Assembly (NCBI RefSeq): GCF_000756615.1
Contig: NZ_CP009288.1
Location: 2,170,001-2,234,000 of the forward strand
Direction of reading: 5' to 3'
Length of the DNA: 64,000 bases
Origin: Paenibacillus durus
Lineage (GTDB): Bacteria > Bacillota > Bacilli > Paenibacillales > Paenibacillaceae
Shown: positions 25,215-34,013 of the stretch, piece after piece
Numbering within the stretch: the first letter of the stretch is position 1
How the letters are laid out: the number at the start of each line of letters is the position of its first letter
The notes under the pieces: generated by a model
The model's input: only the letters and a program-made list of their open reading frames with translations
Database searches by the model: none
Told to the model about the DNA's origin: nothing
Translations under genes and position numbers: made by a program

Positions 25215-25248
25215 GCCGCCAAACCCTTTCGGGTATCCGGCGGCTTTT
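25213..25248 (+). terminator. Terminator after the EamA gene and GyrI remnant
   Basis: gagccgcc pairs with ggcggctt across an inner aaaccc/gggt stem, followed by tttta. Confidence 0.75.
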
Positions 25249-25273
25249 ACCATATCATCAAATTCATGCGTAT

Positions 25274-26251
25274 CTAATGATCGATCCTTTGATATAACTG
25301 TTTGATAACGTCGTCGATTTTGGGCTCCTGGACGGTCAGATTGTGGATGTCAAGCAGGTCTGAGAGCTGCTTGATCATCGGGGCGACCTGCTTGTCGTCT
25401 TCAATCCGGAAGAACAACTGGCTGTCTTCCCTCCGTTCGACGGGTGGCCCGTTCCAGGCGGCTTCGTCCCAGTTCGGCGCATCCACGACCAGGTAGCGAA
25501 AGCCTCCGAACTCGGCGGTCATGACCTCCGTGCTGCCGTCGAACAGGATTTGTCCTTTGTCGATGAAGATGACTCGATGGCATAATTTTTCGATATCGTC
25601 CATGTTGTGAGTCGTTAAGATGATCGTGATTTCTTTCTCTTTATTGATCTCTTGCAGAAAGGACTGGATTTTTTCCTTCGCCATGATGTCAAGACCGATT
25701 GTCGGCTCGTCGAGGAAGAGAATTTCCGGCTCATGCAGCAGGGCTGCGGCAATATCTCCACGCATCCGTTGCCCCAGGCTCAATTGGCGGACCGGCGTGG
25801 AAAGGAAGGACGACATGTCCAGAATATCGGTGAACATCTCCAGATTGCGCTGAAATCGCTCTTTCGGAACATCGTATATTTTGCCGAGCAGCTTGAATGA
25901 CTCAATCAACGGCAGATCCCACCACAGCTGGGTGCGCTGTCCGAATACGACGCCGATATGCCCCGCGTGCTGCTTACGGTTCTTATACGGCTCCAACCCT
26001 TTAACGAGGACGGTTCCCGAAGTGGGCACCAGCACACCGGACAGCATTTTGATCGTGGTCGATTTTCCTGCTCCATTCGGTCCGATATAGCCGACGATTT
26101 CCCCCTTCCGTACAGTGAATGACACGTTGTCCACGACGTTCTTGGACTTCTTTTTGAAGGAAAAGAGAGCTTTAAGCAGCTTGAATGATCCAGTCGGCTT
26201 TTCTTTGGAATCGAACTGTCTGACCAAATTGTCCGCTACAATAATGTCCAC
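25274..26251 (-). CDS. ABC transporter ATP-binding protein of an ABC-2 exporter
   Basis: This 325-residue ATPase has Walker A GPNGAGKST, the signature LSLGQRMRGDIAAALLHEP, Walker B ILFLDEPTIGLD and switch LTTHNMDDIEKLC. The extended C-terminus and the sequence type (COG4586-like) mark the ATPase of uncharacterised ABC-2 exporters that work with two DUF-type permeases. It starts at GTG 26251 immediately after the stop of the preceding permease (TAAGTG), with GGAGCGG as ribosome site, so the three genes form one coupled operon. Substrate unknown; related systems export drugs or viologens. Confidence 0.9.
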   Translation of the reverse strand: MDIIVADNLVRQFDSKEKPTGSFKLLKALFSFKKKSKNVVDNVSFTVRKGEIVGYIGPNGAGKSTTIKMLSGVLVPTSGTVLVKGLEPYKNRKQHAGHIGVVFGQRTQLWWDLPLIESFKLLGKIYDVPKERFQRNLEMFTDILDMSSFLSTPVRQLSLGQRMRGDIAAALLHEPEILFLDEPTIGLDIMAKEKIQSFLQEINKEKEITIILTTHNMDDIEKLCHRVIFIDKGQILFDGSTEVMTAEFGGFRYLVVDAPNWDEAAWNGPPVERREDSQLFFRIEDDKQVAPMIKQLSDLLDIHNLTVQEPKIDDVIKQLYQRIDH

Positions 26252-27055
26252 TTATGTACCCGCTCCTTTGTAGGCGTTTAATCCTTTTGTCCATACGAAG
26301 TAAGTGACCGAGACCAAGAGCAGCGCCACGAGCGGCGTGAGATACATCAATAGAGGAGAGAACGTGCTGTCCGACCGGTTTCCCAATAAAAATGAAGAAG
26401 GATAATAGCTGATGAACGCAACAGGCAGAACGAAAGTCAGCAGAACCTGCAAAGCGCCGTTATAGATGGATAACGGATAGCGGGTAAATTGGGCGAGCAG
26501 TTGGTCAAGGATATTGCGCATTGCCCCTCCCTGAAGTGTCCAGAACACCATACAGCCGATCAGCATCTGCAGCGACCATTCGATAGCCGCGCCGCTGAAG
26601 ACGATTACCAGCAGATATACGATCTTTCCGAAGGTCCAGTCTGGAATATGCGCCATGGATACGGCTAGTCCGATGATGCCTGCCAGCATATCACCGAATC
26701 CGTAGATTTGTATATTATGCGCGGCAAATGAAAACATCGGGTTAAGAGGCCTGACGAGGAAGCGGTCAAATTCCCCATTCCGGATTAGCGAGTCGAGGAA
26801 CCAGCTCTGGACGAAGAATGCGATGAAGATGCCGTGCGTTGTCCGCCTGAGTGAAGTCATGAAGATGAGCTCATACGTACTCCAGCCGTTAATGATGGGA
26901 ACCTTCTGCGTGATCACCCAGGAGACCAGGATAAAAGACAAACCGAGAAACGTAATGCTCAGCACCCCGATGGCGAAATTTAACGGATAGGCCATGTGTG
27001 ACCGCAAATTTGCCGATTGCATGGCTAGATACAGCTTGATATGTCTGCCGATCAA
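26252..27055 (-). CDS. ABC-2 type permease, second subunit (COG3694-like)
   Basis: This 267-residue protein has six hydrophobic segments and no binding-protein-dependent EAA loop, as expected for ABC-2 export permeases. Typical sequence is LIRNGEFDRFLVRPLNPMFS in the cytoplasmic loop, in which a stretch RPLNP is conserved. TTG 27055 follows AAGGAGGCG. It sits between the other permease and the ATPase and probably forms a heterodimeric channel with the former. Confidence 0.87.
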   Translation of the reverse strand: MIGRHIKLYLAMQSANLRSHMAYPLNFAIGVLSITFLGLSFILVSWVITQKVPIINGWSTYELIFMTSLRRTTHGIFIAFFVQSWFLDSLIRNGEFDRFLVRPLNPMFSFAAHNIQIYGFGDMLAGIIGLAVSMAHIPDWTFGKIVYLLVIVFSGAAIEWSLQMLIGCMVFWTLQGGAMRNILDQLLAQFTRYPLSIYNGALQVLLTFVLPVAFISYYPSSFLLGNRSDSTFSPLLMYLTPLVALLLVSVTYFVWTKGLNAYKGAGT

Positions 27056-27082
27056 TTGGACCTTCGCCTCCTTATTTGTAGA

Positions 27083-27880
27083 TTAACCTCCCGTGATAAC
27101 CAGCTTCCGCTCGATCCAGGCGAGGATCACCCGGCTGAGCAGCAGAAGGATGAGACACCAGGCGGCTTGAAAGGCGAGCTGTTCCCAGATGGCGGTTCCT
27201 GTTATTTTTCCAATGAACAAGGACAAAGGAATATTGAAAATACCCTGAAACGGAAGCCAAAGAAGGACCCGGCTGACCGCATCCGGGAAGAACCAGAGCG
27301 GAACCATTGCGCCGGAGCAAATGTCGGTAATAACAGATTTGAACATTTCGATCCCCCACGTTTCCGTGAACAGGATGGCCGTCATGCCGACGATGAAATT
27401 AATCAGAAAGGACAGCAGAAAAGCAAGCAGGACGCTTGCAGCGAAAGCGGCAGCCTGCACGCCGGCCGGATAATCGATCGGGAAGAACAGGAACACCGCA
27501 ACCAGCTGCGGAATAACGGCATAGACCATGCTGTATAGGAAAACCCCCGCCGCTTTGGAGAAATGCATCCATTCATAGTCCCAAGGTTTCTGCATGTCGA
27601 ATACGATGGAACCGTCTCTTACTTTGTCGCTGATTTCATAGGAGATGGATGGGGGCATGATAGCGAATAGAATGACGGAGAGCATCGCATAGGTCTGCAT
27701 TCCCTGTGAAGTGACTCCCGTAGATAGGGCAAGCCCTTGCCCGTTAGCATAAATGGCCCTCCACACTTCGCGGAAGGCGATGACCAGAATAAAGGAATTG
27801 ATTACCCGCAGCAGCACATCGAACTTATATACCTGTGTGTTTTTCAGTGTGGTTATTGTATAGGCGGCGTACTTCCCCAC
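27083..27880 (-). CDS. ABC-2 type permease, first subunit (COG4587-like)
   Basis: This 265-residue membrane protein has about six TM helices. The loop ISDKVRDGSIVFDMQKPWDY corresponds to the conserved KP/RP region of this family. The GTG start at 27880 follows AGGAGAGTGG. It is the first gene of the exporter operon; the region to the divergent glycosyltransferase holds the promoter, but I could not pick a clear element. Confidence 0.87.
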   Translation of the reverse strand: MGKYAAYTITTLKNTQVYKFDVLLRVINSFILVIAFREVWRAIYANGQGLALSTGVTSQGMQTYAMLSVILFAIMPPSISYEISDKVRDGSIVFDMQKPWDYEWMHFSKAAGVFLYSMVYAVIPQLVAVFLFFPIDYPAGVQAAAFAASVLLAFLLSFLINFIVGMTAILFTETWGIEMFKSVITDICSGAMVPLWFFPDAVSRVLLWLPFQGIFNIPLSLFIGKITGTAIWEQLAFQAAWCLILLLLSRVILAWIERKLVITGG

Positions 27881-28111
27881 AGCACCACTCTCCTCAAAAT
27901 GGATTATTGTACCAATTGGGTGCGCTTACATCATTTTACTATAAACCGCTGGATGCGGCATTTGATTTTTTCGGGTAAATATGTATAAGATTTTCGGTCC
28001 CCCGATTTTCTGAGCGAATTATTTATGTCCCTGTATACCGGTTAATCCCTTTTTCAGCGGAGCTGGCATACTCTAACTCATACGACGATGCGCAGTGAAA
28101 TGAGGGAGCTT

Positions 28112-29236
28112 ATGAACACATATTGGTGTGAATGGCGGGGCCCCGTTAAGAAAAAGAGCGGGCTCGGTATCGCCAGCCGGGCGTACGTGCGGGCGCTGCG
28201 GCGGCAGGGTGTAAATGTGCGGGTTGGATTCAAATCGTTAAAGAACCTTGGAATCCGGCGGTCAGCGGTTAAAAAAGTTCTAATATGCCACCATCCGCCG
28301 CACGAGGTACATGTGAAAGAGGAGCGGAAGCGTTACGATCTTGTGATCCTGAACACCATTTGGGAGACGACACAGTTGCCGAATCGCTGGAAGCCGCACA
28401 TGAATAAATTTGATGCGGTTTTTGTGCCTACGCTCCAGAACAAAGAAGCACTCCTGAACAGCGGCGTAAAGGTCCCCATCTTCATCGTACCCCATGGCGT
28501 GAATACGAAGGAATACCGTCCGGGAAATCTCAAGCTGAACCTGCCGGAGCATAAAGGGAGATTCGTATTTGTGTCCGTCTTTGGTTTCCAGCACCGCAAG
28601 AATCCGGAAGGGCTGCTCCGGGCGTACTGGGAGGAGTTCTCCGCCAGTGATTCCGTGCTGCTCGTGATCAAGACGAACGGCTATGACTCTCGTGAGACGG
28701 AAGGCTGGATTAAGAAACGAATCAGCCAGTACAAGAAACAGCTGGGTCTTAATAAAAGCACCGCTCCCGTTAAGATCATCGGCAGGCCGATCACACCCGG
28801 GCAGCTTAGAGGGATATATACGCTGGGGGATGCTTTTGTGCTGCCGACGAGAGGGGAAGGCGTGGGCATGCCGTTTCTTGAAGCAATGGCCAGCGGCATT
28901 CCGGTTATTGCAACGGGCTGGGGAGGCCATATGGATTTTGTAAACAGCCGAAATGCTTTCCTGGTGAAATATAAGCTGCGGAACCCGGCGGTCAGCATGC
29001 GAAGCAGGCACGCGATATCCCGTAAATTTAGCCACCTGTTCGCGCAGCAGGGACAGCGCTGGGCGGAGCCGGAGCTTCAAAGCCTCAGAAAGCAGATGAG
29101 GGCCGCATACGAGAATCCCCATCTCTGCAAGGTGAAAGGCCGCCAGGGGCGTCAGGATGCGCTCAAGATTTCCTGGGATCGGGGGGGCAGATTGATGAAG
29201 CAGGCAATCGAACAGGTAATGAGAGTGAAGAAATAG
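28112..29236 (+). CDS. Glycosyltransferase family 4/1-like
   Basis: This is a 374-residue GT-B glycosyltransferase. The C-terminal domain has the donor-binding region: FVSVFGFQHRKNPEGLLRAY, then DAFVLPTRGEGVGMPFLEAM with the E-x7-E-like pattern and ASGIPVIATGWGGHMDFV. The N-terminus begins NTYWCEWRGPVKKKSGLGIA. ATG 28112 is chosen because GAGG/AGGGAG lies just before it; the ATGs at 28088 and 28100 lack sites. The tail is rich in Arg/Lys. Acceptor unknown; it is not in a polysaccharide cluster. Confidence 0.85.
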   Translation: MNTYWCEWRGPVKKKSGLGIASRAYVRALRRQGVNVRVGFKSLKNLGIRRSAVKKVLICHHPPHEVHVKEERKRYDLVILNTIWETTQLPNRWKPHMNKFDAVFVPTLQNKEALLNSGVKVPIFIVPHGVNTKEYRPGNLKLNLPEHKGRFVFVSVFGFQHRKNPEGLLRAYWEEFSASDSVLLVIKTNGYDSRETEGWIKKRISQYKKQLGLNKSTAPVKIIGRPITPGQLRGIYTLGDAFVLPTRGEGVGMPFLEAMASGIPVIATGWGGHMDFVNSRNAFLVKYKLRNPAVSMRSRHAISRKFSHLFAQQGQRWAEPELQSLRKQMRAAYENPHLCKVKGRQGRQDALKISWDRGGRLMKQAIEQVMRVKK

Positions 29237-29360
29237 GGGGACGGACTGCCGCTAAACACAAGGGGTTCCGGGGGTTTGGCGGCTTTAAGTTTTGATCGTT
29301 CATTGTGGTATACTGGGGATTGCAATGGAAAATTTCAGATTAAAGAAGGCGAGGGAACTC

Positions 29361-30329
29361 ATGAACTACAGAACGCTTGGAAGAACGGGATTAAAAGTAT
29401 CTGAAGTCGGTTTTGGAGCCTGGGGGATCGGTAAAACGTCATGGATTGGCGCGGATGATCAAGAATCGCTCAAAGCGCTGAACCGGTCCATTGAGCTGGG
29501 ATTGAATTTTATTGATACCGCGCTTGGCTATGGAGACGGGCACAGTGAGAAGCTGGTTGGACAAGTTGTCCGGGAGCATGCCGGGAACATCTATGTGGCG
29601 ACCAAGATCCCGCCGATTAACAGACAGTGGCCCGCCCGCAGCGGTGTACCGGTAGAAGAGACGTTCACTAAGGAGCATGTGATTTCCTCCACGGAACAGA
29701 GCTTGCGGAATTTGGGTCTTGAGACGATTGATGTTCAGCAGTTCCATGTCTGGTCGGATGAGTGGGTCGGTAGAGGGGACTGGCTGGAAGGTGTGCAGAA
29801 GCTGAAGGAACAGGGAAAAATCCGGTTTTTTGGCGTTTCCATCAATGACTATCAGCCAAGCAATGCGATTAAGCTTATTGAAAGCGGTCTCGTTGACACC
29901 GTGCAGGTTATTTACAATATTTTTGAACAGAGTCCGGAGGACGAACTGCTGCCTGCTTGTGAGAAGCACGATATAGGGGTGATCGTTCGGGTTGCGCTGG
30001 ACGAGGGCGGATTAACGGGAAAAATCACGCCGGAAACGATCTTCGATAAAGGCGATTTCCGCAATCATTATTTCAAGAATGACCGTAAGCGGGAGGTCTT
30101 CGAGCGGGTGCAGCAAATTGCAGCCGACTTGAACATTTCTATTGACGAAATGGCTGAAACAGCACTGCGTTATGTGCTTAGCAGCCCCGCAGTTTCGACG
30201 GTTATTCCGGGGATGCGCTCCGTTGCCAATGTGGAACGCAATATAAAGGTGGGAGATGGGTTGGGGCTTCCTGAGGACCAGCTTGCCAAGCTGAAGGCGC
30301 ACCGCTGGGTCCGCAATTTTTATAACTGA
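29361..30329 (+). CDS. Aldo/keto reductase
   Basis: This 322-residue NADPH-dependent barrel oxidoreductase has YRTLGRTGLKVSEVGFGAWG, catalytic Asp/Tyr in FIDTALGYGDGHSEKLVG, Lys in YVATKIPPINRQW and His in VQQFHVWSDEW. The His environment (QQFHVW) differs from the LHRPD form of the other copy at 21848, so the two are distant paralogues. The earlier in-frame starts at 29292 and 29325 are rejected because GCGAGGGAAC directly precedes ATG 29361. It stands alone between a glycosyltransferase and a terminator. Confidence 0.88.
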   Translation: MNYRTLGRTGLKVSEVGFGAWGIGKTSWIGADDQESLKALNRSIELGLNFIDTALGYGDGHSEKLVGQVVREHAGNIYVATKIPPINRQWPARSGVPVEETFTKEHVISSTEQSLRNLGLETIDVQQFHVWSDEWVGRGDWLEGVQKLKEQGKIRFFGVSINDYQPSNAIKLIESGLVDTVQVIYNIFEQSPEDELLPACEKHDIGVIVRVALDEGGLTGKITPETIFDKGDFRNHYFKNDRKREVFERVQQIAADLNISIDEMAETALRYVLSSPAVSTVIPGMRSVANVERNIKVGDGLGLPEDQLAKLKAHRWVRNFYN

Positions 30330-30340
30330 CTCGTTGCGAC

Positions 30341-30379
30341 GAAGCCGTCTGACACTTTCGGGTGTCCGGCGGCTTTTTT
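30341..30379 (+). terminator. Terminator after aldo/keto reductase
   Basis: gaagccgtctgacac pairs with ggtgtccggcggctt around a tttcg loop, followed by a T-run. Confidence 0.85.
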
Positions 30380-30417
30380 AAATTTCTTTCGCATTATCTC
30401 GATATAAGGTAAAATGA

Positions 30418-30433
30418 TTGAAACTGGTTTCAA
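30418..30433. promoter_or_regulatory. LacI operator 1, autoregulatory
   Basis: ttgaaactggtttcaa is a near-perfect palindrome just downstream of a -10-like taaaat, 28 bp before the lacI-type gene. It shares its outer ttg...caa frame with two further sites upstream of the transporter operon. Confidence 0.7.
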
Positions 30434-30460
30434 TATTTGCTGCGAGAGGTGGACAAACGG

Positions 30461-31453
30461 ATGACAACCATCATTGATGTGGCGCGCCTGGCGGGAGTGT
30501 CAAAAACAACCGTATCCCGGGTGATCAATAACTATCCCCATATTTCCCCGGATAAAAAGGAACAGGTCCTGAGGGCAATGGAGCAGCTTGGGTTTACGCC
30601 GAATCCTTCCGCCCGGAGGTTAAGAGGCCAGCTTGCGACAACCATCGCGGTGGTCGTCCCGAAAATTGTGAATCCGTTCTTTTCCTACTTAGTGGATGCC
30701 ATTGAACAGGTCGGTTACCGCAGCGGCTACCAGACCCTGATTTGCCAGACGAATGAGGATAAGGAGAAGGAGCTATCCTATTTGAATCTGCTGAAGACCA
30801 AACAGGCGGACGGCATCATTATGACATCGATTGAGAATGATTGGGCGCAGATTGAACCTTATACCGAGTTTGGCCCCATTGTGCTGTGCAACGAATATAT
30901 CAACAAGACGGATGTTCCGATGATCCGGGTGGATCAATATCAAGGCACTTATATTGGCGTCAAGCATCTAATTGAAAGAGGGCATCGCAAGATTGCTTAT
31001 TGCACGGGCGGATTATTTACGGAATTCGGAAAGGACAAGGATCGGAACCAAGGCTATCAAAAGGCGCTGGAAGAAGCCGGCATTCAGGTGAATCCGAGCT
31101 GGATTCTGGTCGATAAGCATACGATTGAGGACGGTAAACAAGTGATGCAGCTCCTTATGGAAATGAAGGACCGTCCGACCGCCGTGTTCGCCGGGAGCGA
31201 TGAAATTGCCGGAGGGCTGATGATGGCCGCGAAAAAAGCCGGCTTGCGCATTCCTGATGATCTGGCGATCATCGGCTTTGACGATCAACCGATCGCGGAA
31301 GTGCTGGACCCAGGACTAACCACCATCCGGCAGCCCATTGCACAAATGGGGAAGAAGGCCGGAGAGATTTTGCTGGCGATGCTGAATGAGCCTTGTCCGA
31401 GCCCTGCGGTTTATGAGCTTCCGGTTGAACTGATTGTCCGGGAATCCACCTAG
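30461..31453 (+). CDS. LacI family repressor of the oligosaccharide operon
   Basis: This 330-residue protein has the LacI helix-turn-helix and hinge (TTIIDVARLAGVSKTTVSRV, then INNYPHISPDKKEQV) and a sugar-binding effector domain (GFDDQPIAEVLDPGLTTIRQ). ATG 30461 has GAGAGGTGG; upstream in-frame TTG 30437 does not. It lies just before the binding-protein/permease/glucosidase operon. Palindromic operators before its own gene and the operon indicate a local regulon induced by an oligosaccharide, probably an alpha-glucoside. Confidence 0.92.
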   Translation: MTTIIDVARLAGVSKTTVSRVINNYPHISPDKKEQVLRAMEQLGFTPNPSARRLRGQLATTIAVVVPKIVNPFFSYLVDAIEQVGYRSGYQTLICQTNEDKEKELSYLNLLKTKQADGIIMTSIENDWAQIEPYTEFGPIVLCNEYINKTDVPMIRVDQYQGTYIGVKHLIERGHRKIAYCTGGLFTEFGKDKDRNQGYQKALEEAGIQVNPSWILVDKHTIEDGKQVMQLLMEMKDRPTAVFAGSDEIAGGLMMAAKKAGLRIPDDLAIIGFDDQPIAEVLDPGLTTIRQPIAQMGKKAGEILLAMLNEPCPSPAVYELPVELIVREST

Positions 31454-31490
31454 CATGCGGGAACAAGCATCCGGCGGCTCTTGTGCATTT

Positions 31491-31506
31491 TTGGTAACGT
31501 TACCAA
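31491..31506. promoter_or_regulatory. LacI operator 2
   Basis: ttggtaacgttaccaa is a perfect 16-bp palindrome, about 110 bp upstream of operator 3. The distance would allow DNA looping between two repressor dimers. It follows a weak terminator-like hairpin (acaag/cttgt) behind lacI. Confidence 0.7.
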
Positions 31507-31600
31507 TCTAAACAACCAAATATTGCCGATCAGAAGCTATGAAGCAGCCATATATTCGCTTTGCTGGTTATTATTTTAGTGCTAAGTTAGAAAAAAGTTG

Positions 31601-31629
31601 TTGAAACCGTTACCAAAGAGTGGTACATT
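31601..31629 (+). promoter_or_regulatory. LacI operator 3 overlapping the operon promoter
   Basis: ttgaaaccgttaccaa (31601-31616) combines one half from operator 1 and one from operator 2. Its ttgaaa is also a plausible -35, with tacatt (31624-31629) as -10 at 17 bp. Repressor would occlude the polymerase site. Confidence 0.65.
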
Positions 31630-31750
31630 ATATCCATAATCACTTCGGATGACTGAGATGCGAGATAATATCATAAAATTTGGTATCGTTCCCAAACATT
31701 CTGAGGTGATTGGATCAGGTGAAGTTATTACATTTACGGAGGGGTTTCAT

Positions 31751-33043
31751 TTGAAAAAGACATTGGCTTTATTCCTCGTTATTTTAATGGTTGTTGCCTT
31801 GACCGCTTGCGGCGGGTCAGGGAATTCGGGCAACACAGCGGCGGATTCAAATGGCGGCAAAGTCAACATTGTAATTGTCAACGGCAAAGGTGAAATCGCT
31901 TCCCAGTGGGAGCAGGCAGCAAAAGATTTCATGGCGGCAAACCCGGACATTACGGTTGAAGCGGTCTCCGGAGCGGTTGGGGAAACGGTCAATCTGCTGG
32001 ACAAACTGACGGCTTCCGGCAAAACGGTTACGCTAGCAATGATGTCTCCCGATTCCATTGTTAACAAATACAAAGACTTCGGCATTGATCTTTCCGGCGA
32101 GAAGTGGAATCAGGACACCGTTTACGGCGTTAAAGACTTGAGTGGCAAAATCGCCGGTTTCCCGTTCTCCATTGAAGGCTTCGGGCTGGTATACAACAAG
32201 AGTGTCGTGGAAAAAGCGATAGGCGGCACCTTCGATCCTTATTCCATCAATACCCGCGACAAATTGAAAGCGCTTTTGGACAAAATCCAGGCCTCCGGCG
32301 TGAAATATCCGGTCGCTTATCAAACGGAGAACTGGTCGGTTGCGAACCATTACAGCACGCAGTTTCTGAACCAGGCGGAGGACCCGAATACGATTGTGGA
32401 ACAGCTGAAAGCCGGAAAGTTCGATCTAGCAAGCAACGCTGTATGGAACGGCTACTACGATACGATGGATCTGCTTGTCTCCAAGGCATACAACAAATAT
32501 GGCGAACGCCCGCTCGGCAAGTATTATGACGATGCGCACCTGAGCGTGGGCAAAGGCGAATCCGCCATCCTGTTCAACGGAAACTGGGCGTTTGATTCAC
32601 TGAAAGCGGTCTCGGGCGAATCCTTTGGCTTTATCCCGGTTCCGGTGGACAACAATCCGGATAATCCGCTCAACAACAAAATTGCCGCAGGCCCGACCAA
32701 TATTCTGGTGATCAACAAGTCGGCTACGGCTGCCCAGCAGGAAGCAGGCAAGAAATTTCTGAACTGGCTCGTCTATGATCAAAAAGGCCAAGATTTTCTC
32801 GTCAATCAAGCCCAAGTCATTTCCGCTTTCAAGAACAACCCGAATAAAGTGACGAATCCGCTTGGAGTAGCAATTGGCGAGGCCGTGCAAGCAGGCAAAA
32901 CTCTGCCGTTCAGCTCCAACTATGTAAAAGTTGAAGATTGGGGCAACATCCTTGCGCCGGATATTCAAAAATATATTGCGCAGAAAGAATCCCGCGCCGA
33001 TCTGGCCAAAGCCATCGAAACCTACTACAAAAACCAGCACTAA
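31751..33043 (+). CDS. ABC sugar transporter solute-binding lipoprotein
   Basis: This 430-residue extracellular binding protein starts at TTG 31751 after GGAGGGG. The signal peptide MKKTLALFLVILMVVALTAC ends in a lipobox with lipid-modified Cys20. The mature part is a family 1 solute-binding fold (AAKDFMAANPDITVEAVSG; ESAILFNGNWAFDSL). It delivers an oligosaccharide to the two permeases encoded downstream. The MsmE/MalE-like group handles maltose, isomaltose or raffinose; the attached glucosidase suggests an alpha-glucoside. The in-frame start at 31649 would destroy the signal peptide. Confidence 0.92.
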   Translation: MKKTLALFLVILMVVALTACGGSGNSGNTAADSNGGKVNIVIVNGKGEIASQWEQAAKDFMAANPDITVEAVSGAVGETVNLLDKLTASGKTVTLAMMSPDSIVNKYKDFGIDLSGEKWNQDTVYGVKDLSGKIAGFPFSIEGFGLVYNKSVVEKAIGGTFDPYSINTRDKLKALLDKIQASGVKYPVAYQTENWSVANHYSTQFLNQAEDPNTIVEQLKAGKFDLASNAVWNGYYDTMDLLVSKAYNKYGERPLGKYYDDAHLSVGKGESAILFNGNWAFDSLKAVSGESFGFIPVPVDNNPDNPLNNKIAAGPTNILVINKSATAAQQEAGKKFLNWLVYDQKGQDFLVNQAQVISAFKNNPNKVTNPLGVAIGEAVQAGKTLPFSSNYVKVEDWGNILAPDIQKYIAQKESRADLAKAIETYYKNQH

Positions 33044-33064
33044 TCAATTAATCGTTATGAAACG

Positions 33065-33095
33065 GGAAAAGGGCGGGGCAGCCCCGTTCTTTTCC
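33065..33095 (+). terminator. Intercistronic stem-loop after the binding-protein gene
   Basis: ggaaaagggcggggc pairs with gccccgttcttttcc over nearly its whole length with a one-base loop. Its position between binding-protein and permease genes matches partial terminators or 3' stabilisers that make the binding protein more abundant than the permeases. Confidence 0.7.
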
Positions 33096-33128
33096 TCAAC
33101 TTCAAGCACTTAGGGGTGAGTCAAACTT

Positions 33129-34013
33129 ATGATAACGGAAAAAAGCCGGCTGAAGTCGCTCGGCAACCAATTGTTTTTTACCGGTCCCACGATTATTTTC
33201 TTCGCCATAGCGGTACTGATTCCATTTGCCTATGGCCTGTATCTTACGCTGACAGATATGACCTCCCCCGTTAATCCGATCAAGTTCTCGGGTTTCGGCA
33301 ACTATAAAACCGCATTTACGGATACCGCGTTCTGGGAATCCATGTGGCTTACGGTCGAATTCGTCGTGGCGACAGTCATCATCATTAATATCCTTGGCTT
33401 TGTTCTGGCATTTCTGGTCACTTCCGGCGTGAAAATGCAAAATTTCTTTCGGACGGCGCTGTTCACTCCGAATCTGATCGGCGGATTGATCCTCGGCTAC
33501 ATCTGGCAGTTCATCTTCGTGCAGACGCTTCCGTCCATCGGAGACAAGCTCGGCATCGAATGGCTGCGGCTGGGCTGGCTGGGGGATGAGCACCTGGCTT
33601 TCTGGGCCATCGTAATTGTAACGATTTGGCAGTCGGCGGGCTATATGATGATTATTTTTGTCGCAGGTCTGGTCAATGTTCCAAAAGACGTCATGGAGGC
33701 GGCCACAATCGACGGGGCGAACGCATGGCAGCGCTTAAGAAATGTCATTCTCCCGCTGATGGTTCCATCCTTTGTCGTCACAATCTTTTTGACCTTGAAA
33801 AATGCCTTTATGGTCTATGACGTGAATTACTCCCTGACCGCAGGCGGGCCATACGGCAGTACGACCATGGTATCCATGCATGTCGTCCAAAAAGCTTTTA
33901 CGGAAAATATCTACGGTGTCGGCCAGGCCGAAGCGATCGTGCTGTTCATCATAGTGGCGGTTATTACAGGTTTGCAGGTTTATTTCAGTAAGAGAATGGA
34001 GGTTGCCGCCTAA
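33129..34013 (+). CDS. ABC sugar permease, MalF-like subunit
   Basis: This 294-residue permease has six TM helices and the cytoplasmic EAA loop EAATIDGANAWQRLRNVILP that docks to the ATPase. TTFFIIF-like N-terminal hydrophobic sequence (LFFTGPTIIFFAIAVLIPFA observed) is typical of MalF/UgpA/MsmF. It overlaps the next gene by the TAATG stop-start junction. No ATPase gene is present in this operon, so a shared MsmX/UgpC-type ATPase elsewhere probably energises it. Confidence 0.92.
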   Translation: MITEKSRLKSLGNQLFFTGPTIIFFAIAVLIPFAYGLYLTLTDMTSPVNPIKFSGFGNYKTAFTDTAFWESMWLTVEFVVATVIIINILGFVLAFLVTSGVKMQNFFRTALFTPNLIGGLILGYIWQFIFVQTLPSIGDKLGIEWLRLGWLGDEHLAFWAIVIVTIWQSAGYMMIIFVAGLVNVPKDVMEAATIDGANAWQRLRNVILPLMVPSFVVTIFLTLKNAFMVYDVNYSLTAGGPYGSTTMVSMHVVQKAFTENIYGVGQAEAIVLFIIVAVITGLQVYFSKRMEVAA

